Assembly (NCBI GenBank): GCA_945875915.1
Contig: CAMCMT010000002.1
Location: 1-64,000, forward strand
Source of the DNA: Synechococcus sp. UW140
Lineage (GTDB): Bacteria > Cyanobacteriota > Cyanobacteriia > PCC-6307 > Cyanobiaceae
DNA: 64,000 nt
Reading direction: 5' to 3'
The translations under genes were made by a program, and so were the position numbers. Shown here piece by piece: positions 26,100 through 35,158 of the stretch. Numbering within the stretch: position 1 is the stretch's first letter; each line of letters begins with the position of its first letter. The notes beneath the pieces were generated by a model, which was not told the origin of the DNA, made no database searches, and was given only the letters and a program-made list of their open reading frames with translations.

Positions 26100-26118
26100 C
26101 TGGGGACTTAGCCCCCAG
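26100..26118. terminator. Hairpin between convergent glyK and rpmF
   Basis: CTGGGG (26100-26105) and CCCCAG (26113-26118) form a six-base-pair stem with a seven-base loop between the two stop codons. It lacks a U-tract on both strands. Confidence 0.4.
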
Positions 26119-26140
26119 CAGGCCCAAATCTCAACAGGGC

Positions 26141-26317
26141 TCAGCCCTCGGTTTCTTCCTCTTCAGCGATCGGGTAAACGAAGCCTTGGGCCCGGCCGCT
26201 CAGCACGGCCTTGCCGATCGAGAGGGCCTTTTGGGCCGCTACCCGGGCCTTGCCCTTCCAGGTGGCGTGGCGCTGATTGCGCTTGCCTTTCGATGTTTTC
26301 TTCTTGGGAACAGCCAT
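26141..26317 (-). CDS. rpmF: 50S ribosomal protein L32
   Basis: The 58-residue protein begins [20 protein letters not shown], the standard start of bacterial L32; the ATG at 26317 is therefore chosen over an upstream frame. The basic N-terminal half binds 23S rRNA. The C-terminus ends in an acidic tail (EEEETEG). The zinc cysteines of C+ L32 forms are absent. It is divergent from ftsH, with 85 bp between the starts. Confidence 0.95.
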   Translation of the reverse strand: MAVPKKKTSKGKRNQRHATWKGKARVAAQKALSIGKAVLSGRAQGFVYPIAEEEETEG

Positions 26318-26402
26318 CCCTTTCGCGCAACCAAACAACCATCTTCCGCTGCCGCCTTGCCTTTCGTCAAATCGCTAAGCTCCTTTCTATTGACTGGGTC
26401 TT

Positions 26403-28253
26403 GTGACCAGCAGCACTCCACAACCAGCAGCCCAGCCCCTAAGGCCGCCAGCGCAGCGACCCGCCGAAGCCCCCTCCCTCCTGCGGGATCTGGGCTTGGC
26501 CAAGTCGCCACCGCCGAGCTACAGCAAGCTGTTGCAACAGGTGCGCACGGGCCAGGTCAAGGACCTCGAGCTGTCCCTAGTGCGCCGGGAAGTCACCGTC
26601 ACCTATCCGGCCGGCGCCAAGGTTCAGGTCCCAGTTTTCAATAACGACCAGGAGCTGTTGCGCACGGCCCAGCAGGCCCGTGTCCCCTTATCAGTCCGCG
26701 ATGACCGCCGCGATGAGGCCACCGCCGGTTTGATCGGCAATATTTTGTTAGTGGTGTTGCTGTTTGGCGGCCTCACCCTGCTGATTCGTCGCTCCACCCA
26801 GGTGGCCAATCGGGCCATGGGTTTTGGCCGCAGCCAGGCCCGTATCCAGCCCGAAGGCAGCATCGATGTGCGCTTCGAAGATGTGGCTGGCATTGCCGAA
26901 GCCAAGCAGGAACTCGAAGAGGTGGTCACCTTCCTACGCCAGCCCGAACGCTTCACCACCATCGGCGCCAAGATCCCTAAAGGGGTGTTGTTGGTGGGCC
27001 CTCCTGGCACGGGTAAAACCCTTTTGGCAAAAGCGATCGCCGGCGAAGCTGGGGTTCCCTTCTTTTCGATCGCCGCGTCTGAATTTGTTGAGATGTTTGT
27101 GGGAGTGGGGGCATCGCGCGTGCGCGATTTATTCCGACGCGCCAAGGAAAAGGCACCCTGCATCATCTTCATTGATGAGATCGATGCGGTTGGTCGCCAG
27201 CGGGGTGCAGGAATTGGCGGCGGCAATGATGAGCGCGAGCAAACCCTCAACCAATTGCTTACCGAGATGGATGGCTTTCAGGACAATTCTGGAGTGATCC
27301 TGCTGGCCGCCACCAATAGGCCCGATGTGCTCGACACGGCCCTGATGCGGCCCGGTCGTTTTGATCGCCGCATTGTTGTTGACTTACCTGATCGTCGTGG
27401 GCGCGAACAGATCCTGGCGGTGCACGCCCGCAGCCGCCCCCTGGATCCTGAGGTGTCCCTAAACGATTGGGCCAGCCGCACCCCTGGATTTTCCGGTGCC
27501 GACCTCTCTAATTTACTTAATGAGGCGGCGATCCTCACGGCCCGACGGGATCGCCAGACCATTGACGACCAGGCCCTTAACGATGCTCTTGAACGCATCA
27601 CCATGGGTCTGGGGGTGGCGCCCCTACAGGACAGTGCCAAGAAGCGCCTGATTGCCTATCACGAAATTGGCCACGCCCTGCTCACCACCCTCTTGCCCCA
27701 AGCCGATCAGCTCGACAAGGTCACCCTCCTGCCCAGGGCAGGCGGCGTCGGCGGCTTTGCCCGCACCATGCCCGATGAGGACATGCTTGATTCAGGCTTG
27801 ATTAGTAAGGCCTACCTGCGCGCCCGCCTGGTGGTAGCCATGGGCGGCCGGGCGGCAGAAGTGGTGGTGTTTGGTCCCAGTGAAGTGACCCAGGGCGCCA
27901 GTGGTGACCTGGAGATGGTTAGCCGCATCTGCCGTGAAATGGTGACCCGTTATGGCTTTTCAAGCCTGGGTCCGGTGGCCCTAGAAGCGGATGGTGGTGA
28001 GGTGTTCCTTGGGCGAGATTGGTTGCGTTCTGATCCCCACTATTCCCGCGAGACTGGTAATCGTATTGATGTGTTGGTGCGTAACCTTGCCCGGGAATCC
28101 CTCCAGGAAGCCATCAATCTGCTGTCGCTGCGGCGTATCCTGATCGACGAGTTGGTCGACCTGTTGATTGAGCAGGAAACCCTGGGCGGCGAAGAGTTCC
28201 GCGCGGTTGTTAGTCGCTATGAAAGTGTCTGCGAACCTGTTGCCGCAATTTGA
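26403..28253 (+). CDS. ftsH: ATP-dependent zinc metalloprotease FtsH, lacking the N-terminal membrane segment
   Basis: The 616-residue protein has an AAA module (Walker A GPPGTGKT at residues 199-206, Walker [10 protein letters not shown], second region of homology RPGRFDR) and the protease motif HEIGH at 420-424, so it degrades membrane proteins in the thylakoid or plasma membrane. It starts with GTG at 26403; an in-frame stop at 26391 rules out an upstream extension. The N-terminus is proline- and alanine-rich and soluble; the only clear membrane helix is at about residues 109-129, whereas ordinary FtsH has a first helix before the periplasmic domain. It is probably one of the FtsH1-4 paralogues; I cannot say which. 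Confidence 0.92.
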   Translation: MTSSTPQPAAQPLRPPAQRPAEAPSLLRDLGLAKSPPPSYSKLLQQVRTGQVKDLELSLVRREVTVTYPAGAKVQVPVFNNDQELLRTAQQARVPLSVRDDRRDEATAGLIGNILLVVLLFGGLTLLIRRSTQVANRAMGFGRSQARIQPEGSIDVRFEDVAGIAEAKQELEEVVTFLRQPERFTTIGAKIPKGVLLVGPPGTGKTLLAKAIAGEAGVPFFSIAASEFVEMFVGVGASRVRDLFRRAKEKAPCIIFIDEIDAVGRQRGAGIGGGNDEREQTLNQLLTEMDGFQDNSGVILLAATNRPDVLDTALMRPGRFDRRIVVDLPDRRGREQILAVHARSRPLDPEVSLNDWASRTPGFSGADLSNLLNEAAILTARRDRQTIDDQALNDALERITMGLGVAPLQDSAKKRLIAYHEIGHALLTTLLPQADQLDKVTLLPRAGGVGGFARTMPDEDMLDSGLISKAYLRARLVVAMGGRAAEVVVFGPSEVTQGASGDLEMVSRICREMVTRYGFSSLGPVALEADGGEVFLGRDWLRSDPHYSRETGNRIDVLVRNLARESLQEAINLLSLRRILIDELVDLLIEQETLGGEEFRAVVSRYESVCEPVAAI

Positions 28254-28254
28254 G

Positions 28255-28293
28255 GCTTTACGGCTAACCCCCAGGCCTCTTACCCCGTAAAGC
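28255..28293. terminator. Possible bidirectional terminator between ftsH and the bicupin gene
   Basis: GCTTTACGG (28255-28263) pairs with CCGTAAAGC (28285-28293) across a 21-base loop that itself contains GCCTC, complementary to GAGGC at 28252-28256. The two convergent stops lie inside the structure. No U-tract is present. Confidence 0.3.
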
Positions 28294-29305
28294 GGATGTC
28301 GAGGCTGCGCAGGTAGGTATGTAGGCCGGCGTCCTGGATCGGCAGTAGATGGGCTACCCGGTCGCTCTCGTTGACGTGGGCATGCCAGTGGCCGGGGGGC
28401 GTCACAAACACTCCGCCCGGTTCCCATTCGATCCGCTTTGGATTGAGAATCGAGCCATTGTCAGCTAGGGCTGGGCCCACCAGGGTGTAACAGCCCGGAT
28501 CGCAGTCGATGATCAGGTCGATCGCCACGGACTGGTGGCGGTGAGGCGGTTGGCAGGAGCCGGCGCGCACGGCGCCATACATGGCCCAGAGGGTGTGGCT
28601 CACCGTGCGACTGGCCGGCAGGTCGGCGTTGGCGAGCAAGATGCTGAGGCGATTACTGCGCTGGGAGCTGGGGTCTTCCATCAGGTTGGTCAGCTCTGCT
28701 TTGAGCCGCTCGCCGCCGTAGAAGGTGGCCTGGAAGCGGGGCTCACAGGGCTGCACCCCCAGATAGGTGAGCAGGGGGCCGTCATGGACCCAATAGAGAA
28801 CGCTGGTGACATCTGCGCTCAAGGTTGGCACTGCTCCTGCCGGCAGCACGAAAAGATCGCCCTGGCCCCAGGTGCGCTGGATGGAATCCCCCAGGTCCGA
28901 CCCCTCGCGCTCGATTTGGCCGTGGCCCTGGAGCACAAAGAACAGGGAGCTGCTGGCCCGGGCGGTGGCGGCCAGGCTATCGCCAGCCCGTAGACGCAGG
29001 AAGCTGGCAGCTAATCCCGGGCTGGTGGCCGGGGCCGGGCAGCCCAGTTCGGCACTGGTATCGAGCGGCAGCAACGCCGTCGGCCCTGAGCTGTGCAGGG
29101 ACGGGCCCCATTGGCGATAGCCGATGGGTTCGGTAAGGCCCTTTCGCACCGGATTGGCAGCTTCGCGGTAGTCGAAGAAGCGGGCCTTGTCCTCTAGGGA
29201 GCCTTGGCGATTGGCCCAATCGATGGTCGACTCTGATACGCCCCGATTGGAAGGGTCGCTGGGATTCGGCGACTGGGGGGCAAGCGGACGGTTTGCCTGA
29301 GTCAT
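28280..29305 (-). CDS. Bicupin protein (gentisate 1,2-dioxygenase-like)
   Basis: From the ATG at 29305 this is a 341-residue protein with two cupin barrels. The first (about residues 90-190) includes SSSLFFVLQGHGQIE and QGDLFVLPAG; the second has a metal-binding-like PPHRHQSVAIDLII and ends with GGVFVTPPGHWHAHVNES. The HxH and later histidines of the second barrel are consistent with Fe(II) binding as in gentisate or 1-hydroxy-2-naphthoate dioxygenases, but no aromatic-degradation genes are nearby. It lies 31 bp after the MoaD-like gene on the same strand. Substrate unknown. Confidence 0.75.
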   Translation of the reverse strand: MTQANRPLAPQSPNPSDPSNRGVSESTIDWANRQGSLEDKARFFDYREAANPVRKGLTEPIGYRQWGPSLHSSGPTALLPLDTSAELGCPAPATSPGLAASFLRLRAGDSLAATARASSSLFFVLQGHGQIEREGSDLGDSIQRTWGQGDLFVLPAGAVPTLSADVTSVLYWVHDGPLLTYLGVQPCEPRFQATFYGGERLKAELTNLMEDPSSQRSNRLSILLANADLPASRTVSHTLWAMYGAVRAGSCQPPHRHQSVAIDLIIDCDPGCYTLVGPALADNGSILNPKRIEWEPGGVFVTPPGHWHAHVNESDRVAHLLPIQDAGLHTYLRSLDIRFTG

Positions 29306-29336
29306 CGTCGCAAAAGGGGCAGCGGAGGGGTTTGCG

Positions 29337-29612
29337 TTAACCACCGGCCACGGCCGGCACAATCGAGACTTCATCGCCATCTTTAAGCGGCGTCTCCTGA
29401 TTCTGAAGGAAACGAATGTCTTCACTGTTCACATACACGTTGAGGAAACGCCGTAGTTTGCCACCCTCATCACAGAGTCGGCCAAGGATGCCTGGATAAC
29501 GTTCTTCTAATGCCTGCAATAGGCCATTAACGCTGCTGGCGTCCACTTCGGCGCTGGACTCATCGGCGGTAAATTTCTGTAGGGGTGTGGGGATTAGAAC
29601 CAGAACAGCCAT
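29337..29612 (-). CDS. MoaD/ThiS-family ubiquitin-like sulfur carrier protein
   Basis: The 91-residue beta-grasp protein ends in [10 protein letters not shown]; the terminal Gly-Gly is what an E1-like enzyme adenylates and converts to a thiocarboxylate. A conserved strand ([17 protein letters not shown]) and GDEVSIVPA fit MoaD rather than ThiS. Instead of molybdopterin genes, it lies between threonine synthase (178 bp upstream) and a bicupin (31 bp downstream). CysO-like sulfur carriers paired with PLP synthases are known, so a role in sulfur transfer to an amino acid is possible but unproven. Confidence 0.85.
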   Translation of the reverse strand: MAVLVLIPTPLQKFTADESSAEVDASSVNGLLQALEERYPGILGRLCDEGGKLRRFLNVYVNSEDIRFLQNQETPLKDGDEVSIVPAVAGG

Positions 29613-29790
29613 GGCGGAATGGTGATGGAAAATTGAATAGGAGCAGGTTTTGGGGGATACCCCAGGATTGGCGGCCCTTGGGTTGGGTGGGCCCTGGCCT
29701 AGCGAGTAGCGGGATGGGCTCTGCCTGCAGCAATCGGGGGGCTAATCGGGAGCAGGCGTTTTGCCCAATGGTGTTTGATGGCCTGTGTGA

Positions 29791-31098
29791 TTAGGCCAGG
29801 GGCTTAGGGTTGGCCCGATGCAAGGCTTGGGCCTGTTCCCAGGCTGCGTTGAAGCTGGCCAGTTGGGGTTCGATCGTTAGGGGCTCACCCACGGCACTTG
29901 AGATGGCCTCCAGGGTTTTGAGGCCATTGCCGGTGATGTAGGCAACGGTAGTCTCGCTGGGATCAATCTTGCCCTGTTCGACCAGCTTCTTCAGCACCGC
30001 AATCGTGGTTCCGCCGGCGGTTTCGGTGAACACGCCTTCGGTTTCGGCGAGGAGCTGGATGCCAGCCACGATCTCTTCATCACTCACGGCCGCAATCGTG
30101 CCGCCGGTGCGGTTGGCGATGTCGATGGCGTAGGGGGCATCGGCCGGGTTGCCGATGGCGATCGATTTAGCAATCGTGTTGGGCTTCACCGGCGTGATGA
30201 AATTGCGGCCTTCTGCGAAGGCCTGGGCGATGGGCGAGCAGCCCTCCGCCTGGGCACCACTAAAGCGAACAGGCTTCTCATCCACCAGGCCCACTTTGAT
30301 GAACTCATCGAAGCCCTTGCGGATTTTGGTGAATAGGGAGCCTGAGGCCAGGGGCGCCACGATGTGGTCGGGCAATTGCCAACCCAGCTGCTCGATCACC
30401 TCATAACCCAGGGTTTTCGAGCCTTCCGAGTAATAGGGACGCAAGTTGATGTTGACGAATCCCCAGCCATAGGTATTGGCCACTTCCGAGCAGAGCCGAT
30501 TCACCTGGTCGTAGTTGCCCTTCACCGCCATCAAGGTTGGGTTGTAGATCAGGGTGCCAAGCACCTTGCCCAGCTCCAGATCCGACGGGATGAACACGCA
30601 GCAGTCCAGCCCGGCATAGGCTGCGATCGCTGCAGTGGAATTGGCCAGGTTGCCGGTGCTGGCGCAGCTCACCGTCGTAAACCCCAGTTCCTTGGCGCGG
30701 GTCAGGGCGACGGACACGACCCGGTCCTTGAAGGACAGGGTCGGCATGTTGACGCCATCGTTTTTAATATAGAGATTCTTGAGGCCTAAGCGCTTGGCCA
30801 GACGGTTGGCTTTGAGCAGGGGTGTGAAGCCCGTGCCCACATCAATAGGGTCACCCTCAATCGGCAGAAACTCTCGATAGCGCCATATTGAAACCGGACC
30901 GGCCTCAATCGTGGCGCGGGTGACCCGGGATTTGATGACGTCGTAGTCGTAGACCACTTCCAGGGGGCCAAAACAGACGTCCTCACAGACGTGCTTGGCT
31001 CCGGCGCCGTAGGGATGGCCGCATTCCTTGCAGCGCAGGCCGGTGAAGGTGGAACGGGACAGGGTGGCTGCCACGGAGCTTGCGCAGATATGGGACAA
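29791..31098 (-). CDS. thrC: Threonine synthase
   Basis: This 435-residue fold-type II PLP enzyme has the lysine motif TLSFKDRVV, the substrate loop SCASTGNLANSTAAIAAYAG and the glycine-rich phosphate-binding region. The N-terminus carries four cysteines (LRCKECGHPYG, then CEDVCFG), a zinc-ribbon-like feature seen in many cyanobacterial threonine synthases. It converts O-phosphohomoserine to threonine. It is upstream of the MoaD-like gene on the same strand, which raises the question whether either influences homoserine-phosphate or sulfur use. Confidence 0.92.
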   Translation of the reverse strand: MSHICASSVAATLSRSTFTGLRCKECGHPYGAGAKHVCEDVCFGPLEVVYDYDVIKSRVTRATIEAGPVSIWRYREFLPIEGDPIDVGTGFTPLLKANRLAKRLGLKNLYIKNDGVNMPTLSFKDRVVSVALTRAKELGFTTVSCASTGNLANSTAAIAAYAGLDCCVFIPSDLELGKVLGTLIYNPTLMAVKGNYDQVNRLCSEVANTYGWGFVNINLRPYYSEGSKTLGYEVIEQLGWQLPDHIVAPLASGSLFTKIRKGFDEFIKVGLVDEKPVRFSGAQAEGCSPIAQAFAEGRNFITPVKPNTIAKSIAIGNPADAPYAIDIANRTGGTIAAVSDEEIVAGIQLLAETEGVFTETAGGTTIAVLKKLVEQGKIDPSETTVAYITGNGLKTLEAISSAVGEPLTIEPQLASFNAAWEQAQALHRANPKPLA

Positions 31099-31328
31099 CG
31101 TTAGCAGCGACTTTTGGCCCGCCTCGAAATACCCGATCTGAAATATCGGGATTTAGAATGTCAGCCCTTGGCGGCGACGGGACCGTACCCCTGGCCTTTG
31201 GTGCCAAGGGTTGCTGCCGCTACTCCATGGCATCAGGTTGCTTGCCTGGCTTGCCCCCTGGTGTCACCTGCTGGTAGCGGAAGCCTTGCCTAGCCTCAGG
31301 GGTACCAGCCTCCTCGCGTTCGGTCCCC

Positions 31329-34160
31329 TTGCGTCGCCCCATTGCCCTACTGCGCTTCGCAGCCGCCGTGGCCCTTGTGGTTGGCCTGGCCATCGCCCTT
31401 AGCCGCCTGGGGATCGAATGGCAGTGGTTCAGCCAGTTCAATGCCCAGGGGGTGGCCCTCAATCGCTGGTCGATTCAGATCGTCACCTTTTGCCTGGTGA
31501 TGGGCCTGGGGGGCTATCTGCAATGGAAGCAGCTGCAGCGGTCCTGGCGCCTTCGCCGGGTGATCGATGCCAAGGACCTGCCCCCATCACCGCTTGTCGC
31601 CCTACGCGGCTGGACCCTGCTGGTGTTGTACGGGGCCCTTTTACTTTTGTTGGCTGGGGCCCTCAGCTATCTGGTGATCCAGGCCCAGGATCTGATTGTC
31701 GCCCCCTTCAGCGGCGAGGTGATTACGGGTATTCCGGTGCTGGCCGACCTCCCTGCCGGCTTGCTGGTCGGCTTGGTCGTAGGCCTGCTAATGCCCCTCT
31801 TGCTTTGGCCCCTCACCACCCTGCGCCTCACCCTGGCGGTGGCCCTGGCCGGTTCCGCTACAGCCCTGGCCAGGGGTTGGAGTCTTTGGCTGCCGGCCCT
31901 CATGGCCGTTCCCTTCAATGAGAGTGATCCGGTCACTGGCCTAGACCTCTCCTTCAGTGTCCTGCAATTGCCGGCCCTGCGCCTGCTGCTCAGTGTGGTG
32001 TTCGCCCAGGGGGTGGTGGGCCTGGCCAGTTGCTTTTGGTTGACCTTCACCGAACGCAGCAGCCTCACCGACATGGTCTTTCCTGGCCTGACCCGTAGCC
32101 AGCAGCAGATGCTGCAGCCCCAGTTGGCGGTGTTGGCCTTTGTGGCGGCGTTTAGCCAATGCCTGACTCCCTTCAATTTGATGGTCGAGGGCACTGGCGT
32201 GGCTGCAGGAGCTGGTTTTGTCGACCTGCATGTCAGCTTGCCCTTGCGGTTGCTGCTGGCCCTGCTCCTGGTGGCCATGGGCTTCAGCCTGCTGTTGCCC
32301 ATGCCGGCGGGCTGGATGCGGCGCAAGCTGTTGATTCCCTTGGGTGCAGCCGCCTTGGGTGTGCCCATTTTGCAGGCAATTGTGGCACCGCTGCTGGAGC
32401 GTTTGTGGGTGCAGCCGCGGGAATTGGCGGTGGAAACCCCCTATCTGGCCCGCAGCATTAAGGCAACAAGATCAGCTTTTGCGATCGATGTTATGAACTA
32501 TATGACGATGCGTCCAAAGGAGCGGTTGTCCGCTGCTGATCTGGCCAAAAGTCCTGGCACGCTGGCTAATATTCGCCTCTGGGATACGAAACCGTTGCTT
32601 AGCACCAACCGTGAACTGCAGCAATTGCGCCTTTACTACCGCTTCCCAACTGCAGCGGTGGATCGCTATCCCCTAACAGCTGATGCCGCCACTAAGGGGT
32701 CTCAACAGGTGATCATTGCGGCTCGGGAGTTTGATACCAGCGCCTTATCTAAAAAATCGCGATCCTGGCTCAACACCCACATGGTTTATACCCATGGCTA
32801 TGGCTTTACGGTCTCACCTGTTAATACGGCTGGTGATGATGGCTTGCCTATGTATTTCATCAAAGATATTGGCAGTAGCGCCAAGGTTCTTGGGATTCCA
32901 AAGCTGGGAATCGATTCCGCTTTGGTAAGGAAAGCGTTGCCCGTGGGCCAACCCCGCATCTATTTTGGCACGATGAGGAAACCCTATATGATTGCCCCTA
33001 GCAAGGTTGCGGAATTTGATTACCCCGATGCAGGGTTGGGGGCGATTAATAGTAGCTTAACGGCTCGGGGTGGTATCAAGCTGCACAATTACCTCGAACG
33101 ATTGATGGCCGCCATCTATTTGGGCGAGCCTAGGTTGTTGTTTCTCTCCTCGCTTAGCCCCGATTCGGTTCTATTGATTCGGCAGCAGGTTAACCAGCGG
33201 CTCAAGGCACTTGTACCTTTTCTCGACTTTGAAAGCCAGCCCTATCTTGTGACAGCCAAGGTCGAGCAAGGTGATGGCTATAGGCGAGATCAGTATCAAT
33301 ATTGGTTTTTGGATGGATTTACAAGTAGTCGCAGCTACCCTTATTCCGATCCAAGCTCTACTGGACTGCGTTATCTGCGCAATCCAGTTAAGGCTGTCGT
33401 CGATGCTTATAGCGGAAGAGTTTGGCTCTATGTAAGTGACCCTAATGATCCAATTCTACGCACCTGGCAACGAATTTTTCCAAATCTTTTCCGGCCCCTT
33501 TCGGCCATGCCAAAATCCTTACTAAGCCACATCCAGGTACCCCAGCGTCAGTTTGAAATCCAGGCGGAAAAGCTGCTGCAGTATCACGTTAAAAATATAA
33601 AGAGTTTTTATGACGGTGATGATGCATGGTCCCTCCCCCTTGAGATCTATGGATCTGCAACTGTCAAGCTAAAGCCCTATCACGCAACCTTGCAGCTGCC
33701 GGGCGAAAGCAAGCCCGAATTTGTCTTGCTGGTTCCTTTCACCCCCTCGAAGCGCGCAAATTTAGTTGGCTGGCTGGCGGTGCGAAACGATCCGCCCAAT
33801 TATGGCCAACAATTGTTGGTTCGTTTCCCCAGGCAGCGCCTAGTTCTCGGCCCCCAACAGGTGTCTGCCCTGATCGAACAGGATCCGGCTATCAGTTACC
33901 AATTCGGTCTCTGGAATCGAGATGGCTCGAAGGTCGTGCATGGCAACATGCTTGTTCTACCGGTGGGCGACGGCCTGCTCTATGTTGAGCCGATTTATCT
34001 GCAATCAAAAAACAGTGAGCTGCCGACGTTGGTGCGGGTAGTGGTGACTGATGGTTATACCTTTGTGATGCAGCGTAACCTCAAGGATGCTTTGCAAAAG
34101 CTTGTGCAGGCCGGCGGCAATCGGGTAGCGGCGCCTCTCAAAGATCCAACCGCACCTTAG
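31329..34160 (+). CDS. UPF0182 family large membrane protein
   Basis: The 943-residue protein has seven or so hydrophobic helices in the first 330 residues and a long extracytoplasmic C-terminal part with motifs such as VYTHGYGFTVSPVN, DGLPMYFIKDI and PYLVTAKVEQGDGY, all typical of UPF0182 (COG1615). Members are widespread in cyanobacteria and actinobacteria, and no biochemical function is established. The start is TTG at 31329, after which the first helix begins at once. It is divergent from thrC and has no close downstream partner. Confidence 0.9.
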   Translation: MRRPIALLRFAAAVALVVGLAIALSRLGIEWQWFSQFNAQGVALNRWSIQIVTFCLVMGLGGYLQWKQLQRSWRLRRVIDAKDLPPSPLVALRGWTLLVLYGALLLLLAGALSYLVIQAQDLIVAPFSGEVITGIPVLADLPAGLLVGLVVGLLMPLLLWPLTTLRLTLAVALAGSATALARGWSLWLPALMAVPFNESDPVTGLDLSFSVLQLPALRLLLSVVFAQGVVGLASCFWLTFTERSSLTDMVFPGLTRSQQQMLQPQLAVLAFVAAFSQCLTPFNLMVEGTGVAAGAGFVDLHVSLPLRLLLALLLVAMGFSLLLPMPAGWMRRKLLIPLGAAALGVPILQAIVAPLLERLWVQPRELAVETPYLARSIKATRSAFAIDVMNYMTMRPKERLSAADLAKSPGTLANIRLWDTKPLLSTNRELQQLRLYYRFPTAAVDRYPLTADAATKGSQQVIIAAREFDTSALSKKSRSWLNTHMVYTHGYGFTVSPVNTAGDDGLPMYFIKDIGSSAKVLGIPKLGIDSALVRKALPVGQPRIYFGTMRKPYMIAPSKVAEFDYPDAGLGAINSSLTARGGIKLHNYLERLMAAIYLGEPRLLFLSSLSPDSVLLIRQQVNQRLKALVPFLDFESQPYLVTAKVEQGDGYRRDQYQYWFLDGFTSSRSYPYSDPSSTGLRYLRNPVKAVVDAYSGRVWLYVSDPNDPILRTWQRIFPNLFRPLSAMPKSLLSHIQVPQRQFEIQAEKLLQYHVKNIKSFYDGDDAWSLPLEIYGSATVKLKPYHATLQLPGESKPEFVLLVPFTPSKRANLVGWLAVRNDPPNYGQQLLVRFPRQRLVLGPQQVSALIEQDPAISYQFGLWNRDGSKVVHGNMLVLPVGDGLLYVEPIYLQSKNSELPTLVRVVVTDGYTFVMQRNLKDALQKLVQAGGNRVAAPLKDPTAP

Positions 34161-34351
34161 TTGCCCCAATCGGGCCAGAGCCCCCGAAACGCTGTTGATC
34201 CCAGCCCATCCCCTAGGAGGTCCCGCCCAACGAAACAATGCAGGATTGGGGTTTATACGGTTCCAGACCAACCCGCCTGGTTACGTTGCGTTGTCTCGGT
34301 GCCGCAGAACTGCATCCGTTTTGACCACGGGCCTTGGTCAGGCAGGCTTTG

Positions 34352-34594
34352 ATGGCAGAGTTGCTTGCCTTAGTGCACCCACCCATGGGCTATGAACCCG
34401 GATCTAGCGAGTGCCGTTTGCTGATTGACAGCAAGGCCCAGATTGGGGCTGTGCTGCTAAACCTCGATCGGCTGGAGAATACTGACCACATCCGGCGCCA
34501 GCTAGTGGCTGTCTACAACCAGCTCGAAGGCCTCCATGACCTGCGGCGCACCCATCGGCCGGCCTCCACTTTGTCTGAATCCTCCTTGTCCTAA
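34352..34594 (+). CDS. Small hypothetical protein, 80 aa
   Basis: An ATG at 34352 opens an 80-residue frame (MAELLALVHPPMGYEPGSSE...) with a hydrophobic-strand segment (ECRLLIDSKAQIGAVLLNLD) and a charged helix (RRQLVAVYNQLEGLHDLRR). The alternation of strand and helix looks like a genuine small globular protein, possibly conserved in picocyanobacteria, but I do not recognise it. It follows the UPF0182 gene by 190 bp on the same strand. Confidence 0.5.
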   Translation: MAELLALVHPPMGYEPGSSECRLLIDSKAQIGAVLLNLDRLENTDHIRRQLVAVYNQLEGLHDLRRTHRPASTLSESSLS

Positions 34595-35015
34595 AGGCTT
34601 CCGCCCCTGGTTGAAGGTCAAGGTCTTCGGCCGGCCTGTCTTTCTCAGTAAGGTTGAGCCCCTTAACAGTGCACACCCAGCCCCACCGGAGGCCAAAACA
34701 GACGCCCAGGCCAGTCCAGCAGTCGGAGGAGTTGATCCCTAGGGCTAGGTCGTTGGTTCTCTTGCCAGTGCTAGCCCTGCCCCAATGGACTGACTGGGCC
34801 ACGGATTTGGCGGCTGGAATCCTCGGGGCCAAGGTGATCCCCCCAACCTCTATCTTCACTCCTCCCTGGTGCAGACCCGTCAGTGGCCATACCATCCCCA
34901 GGTGCGCCCCTGGGCCCTGCCGCTACTCAGCTGGCTATGCAGCGATACCATCGCCATGATCAACCTTTCCCTGCGGATCTCCCTGGCAGGCACCCTGCGG
35001 TCCTAAATTTCTCTT
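34595..35015. other. Intergenic stretch with a possible decayed reading frame
   Basis: No intact gene is visible. A plus-strand frame without a good start, ending at 35006, reads LYLHSSLVQTRQWPYHPQ and then a hydrophobic stretch up to ISLAGTLRS; it looks protein-like but is unrecognised and may be a remnant. Confidence 0.3.
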
Positions 35016-35129
35016 ATGAACGTCGATAACAATCAACGGCCTCCCTGGCTGAACTGGCTTTTCTTGGGAATCTTCCTTTTGAGTAGCTGGCAGCTGGCTG
35101 GTTACTGGTTTCAACAACTGCACCACTAA
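35016..35129 (+). CDS. Single-helix small membrane protein, 37 aa
   Basis: The ATG at 35016 opens MNVDNNQRPPWLNWLFLGIF and closes after 37 residues with GYWFQQLHH. One strongly hydrophobic tryptophan-rich helix spans about residues 11-31, flanked by polar ends, as in many small photosystem or cytochrome-associated proteins, but I cannot match it to a named subunit. It is convergent with ppk2, 29 bp away. Confidence 0.5.
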   Translation: MNVDNNQRPPWLNWLFLGIFLLSSWQLAGYWFQQLHH

Positions 35130-35158
35130 CGGGGCGAGCCTTAAGTGGCATGACTCTG

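Noticed and set aside
29337-29612. Molybdopterin synthase small subunit
   Set aside because: No other molybdenum cofactor gene is in the window; only the general MoaD/ThiS fold is supported.
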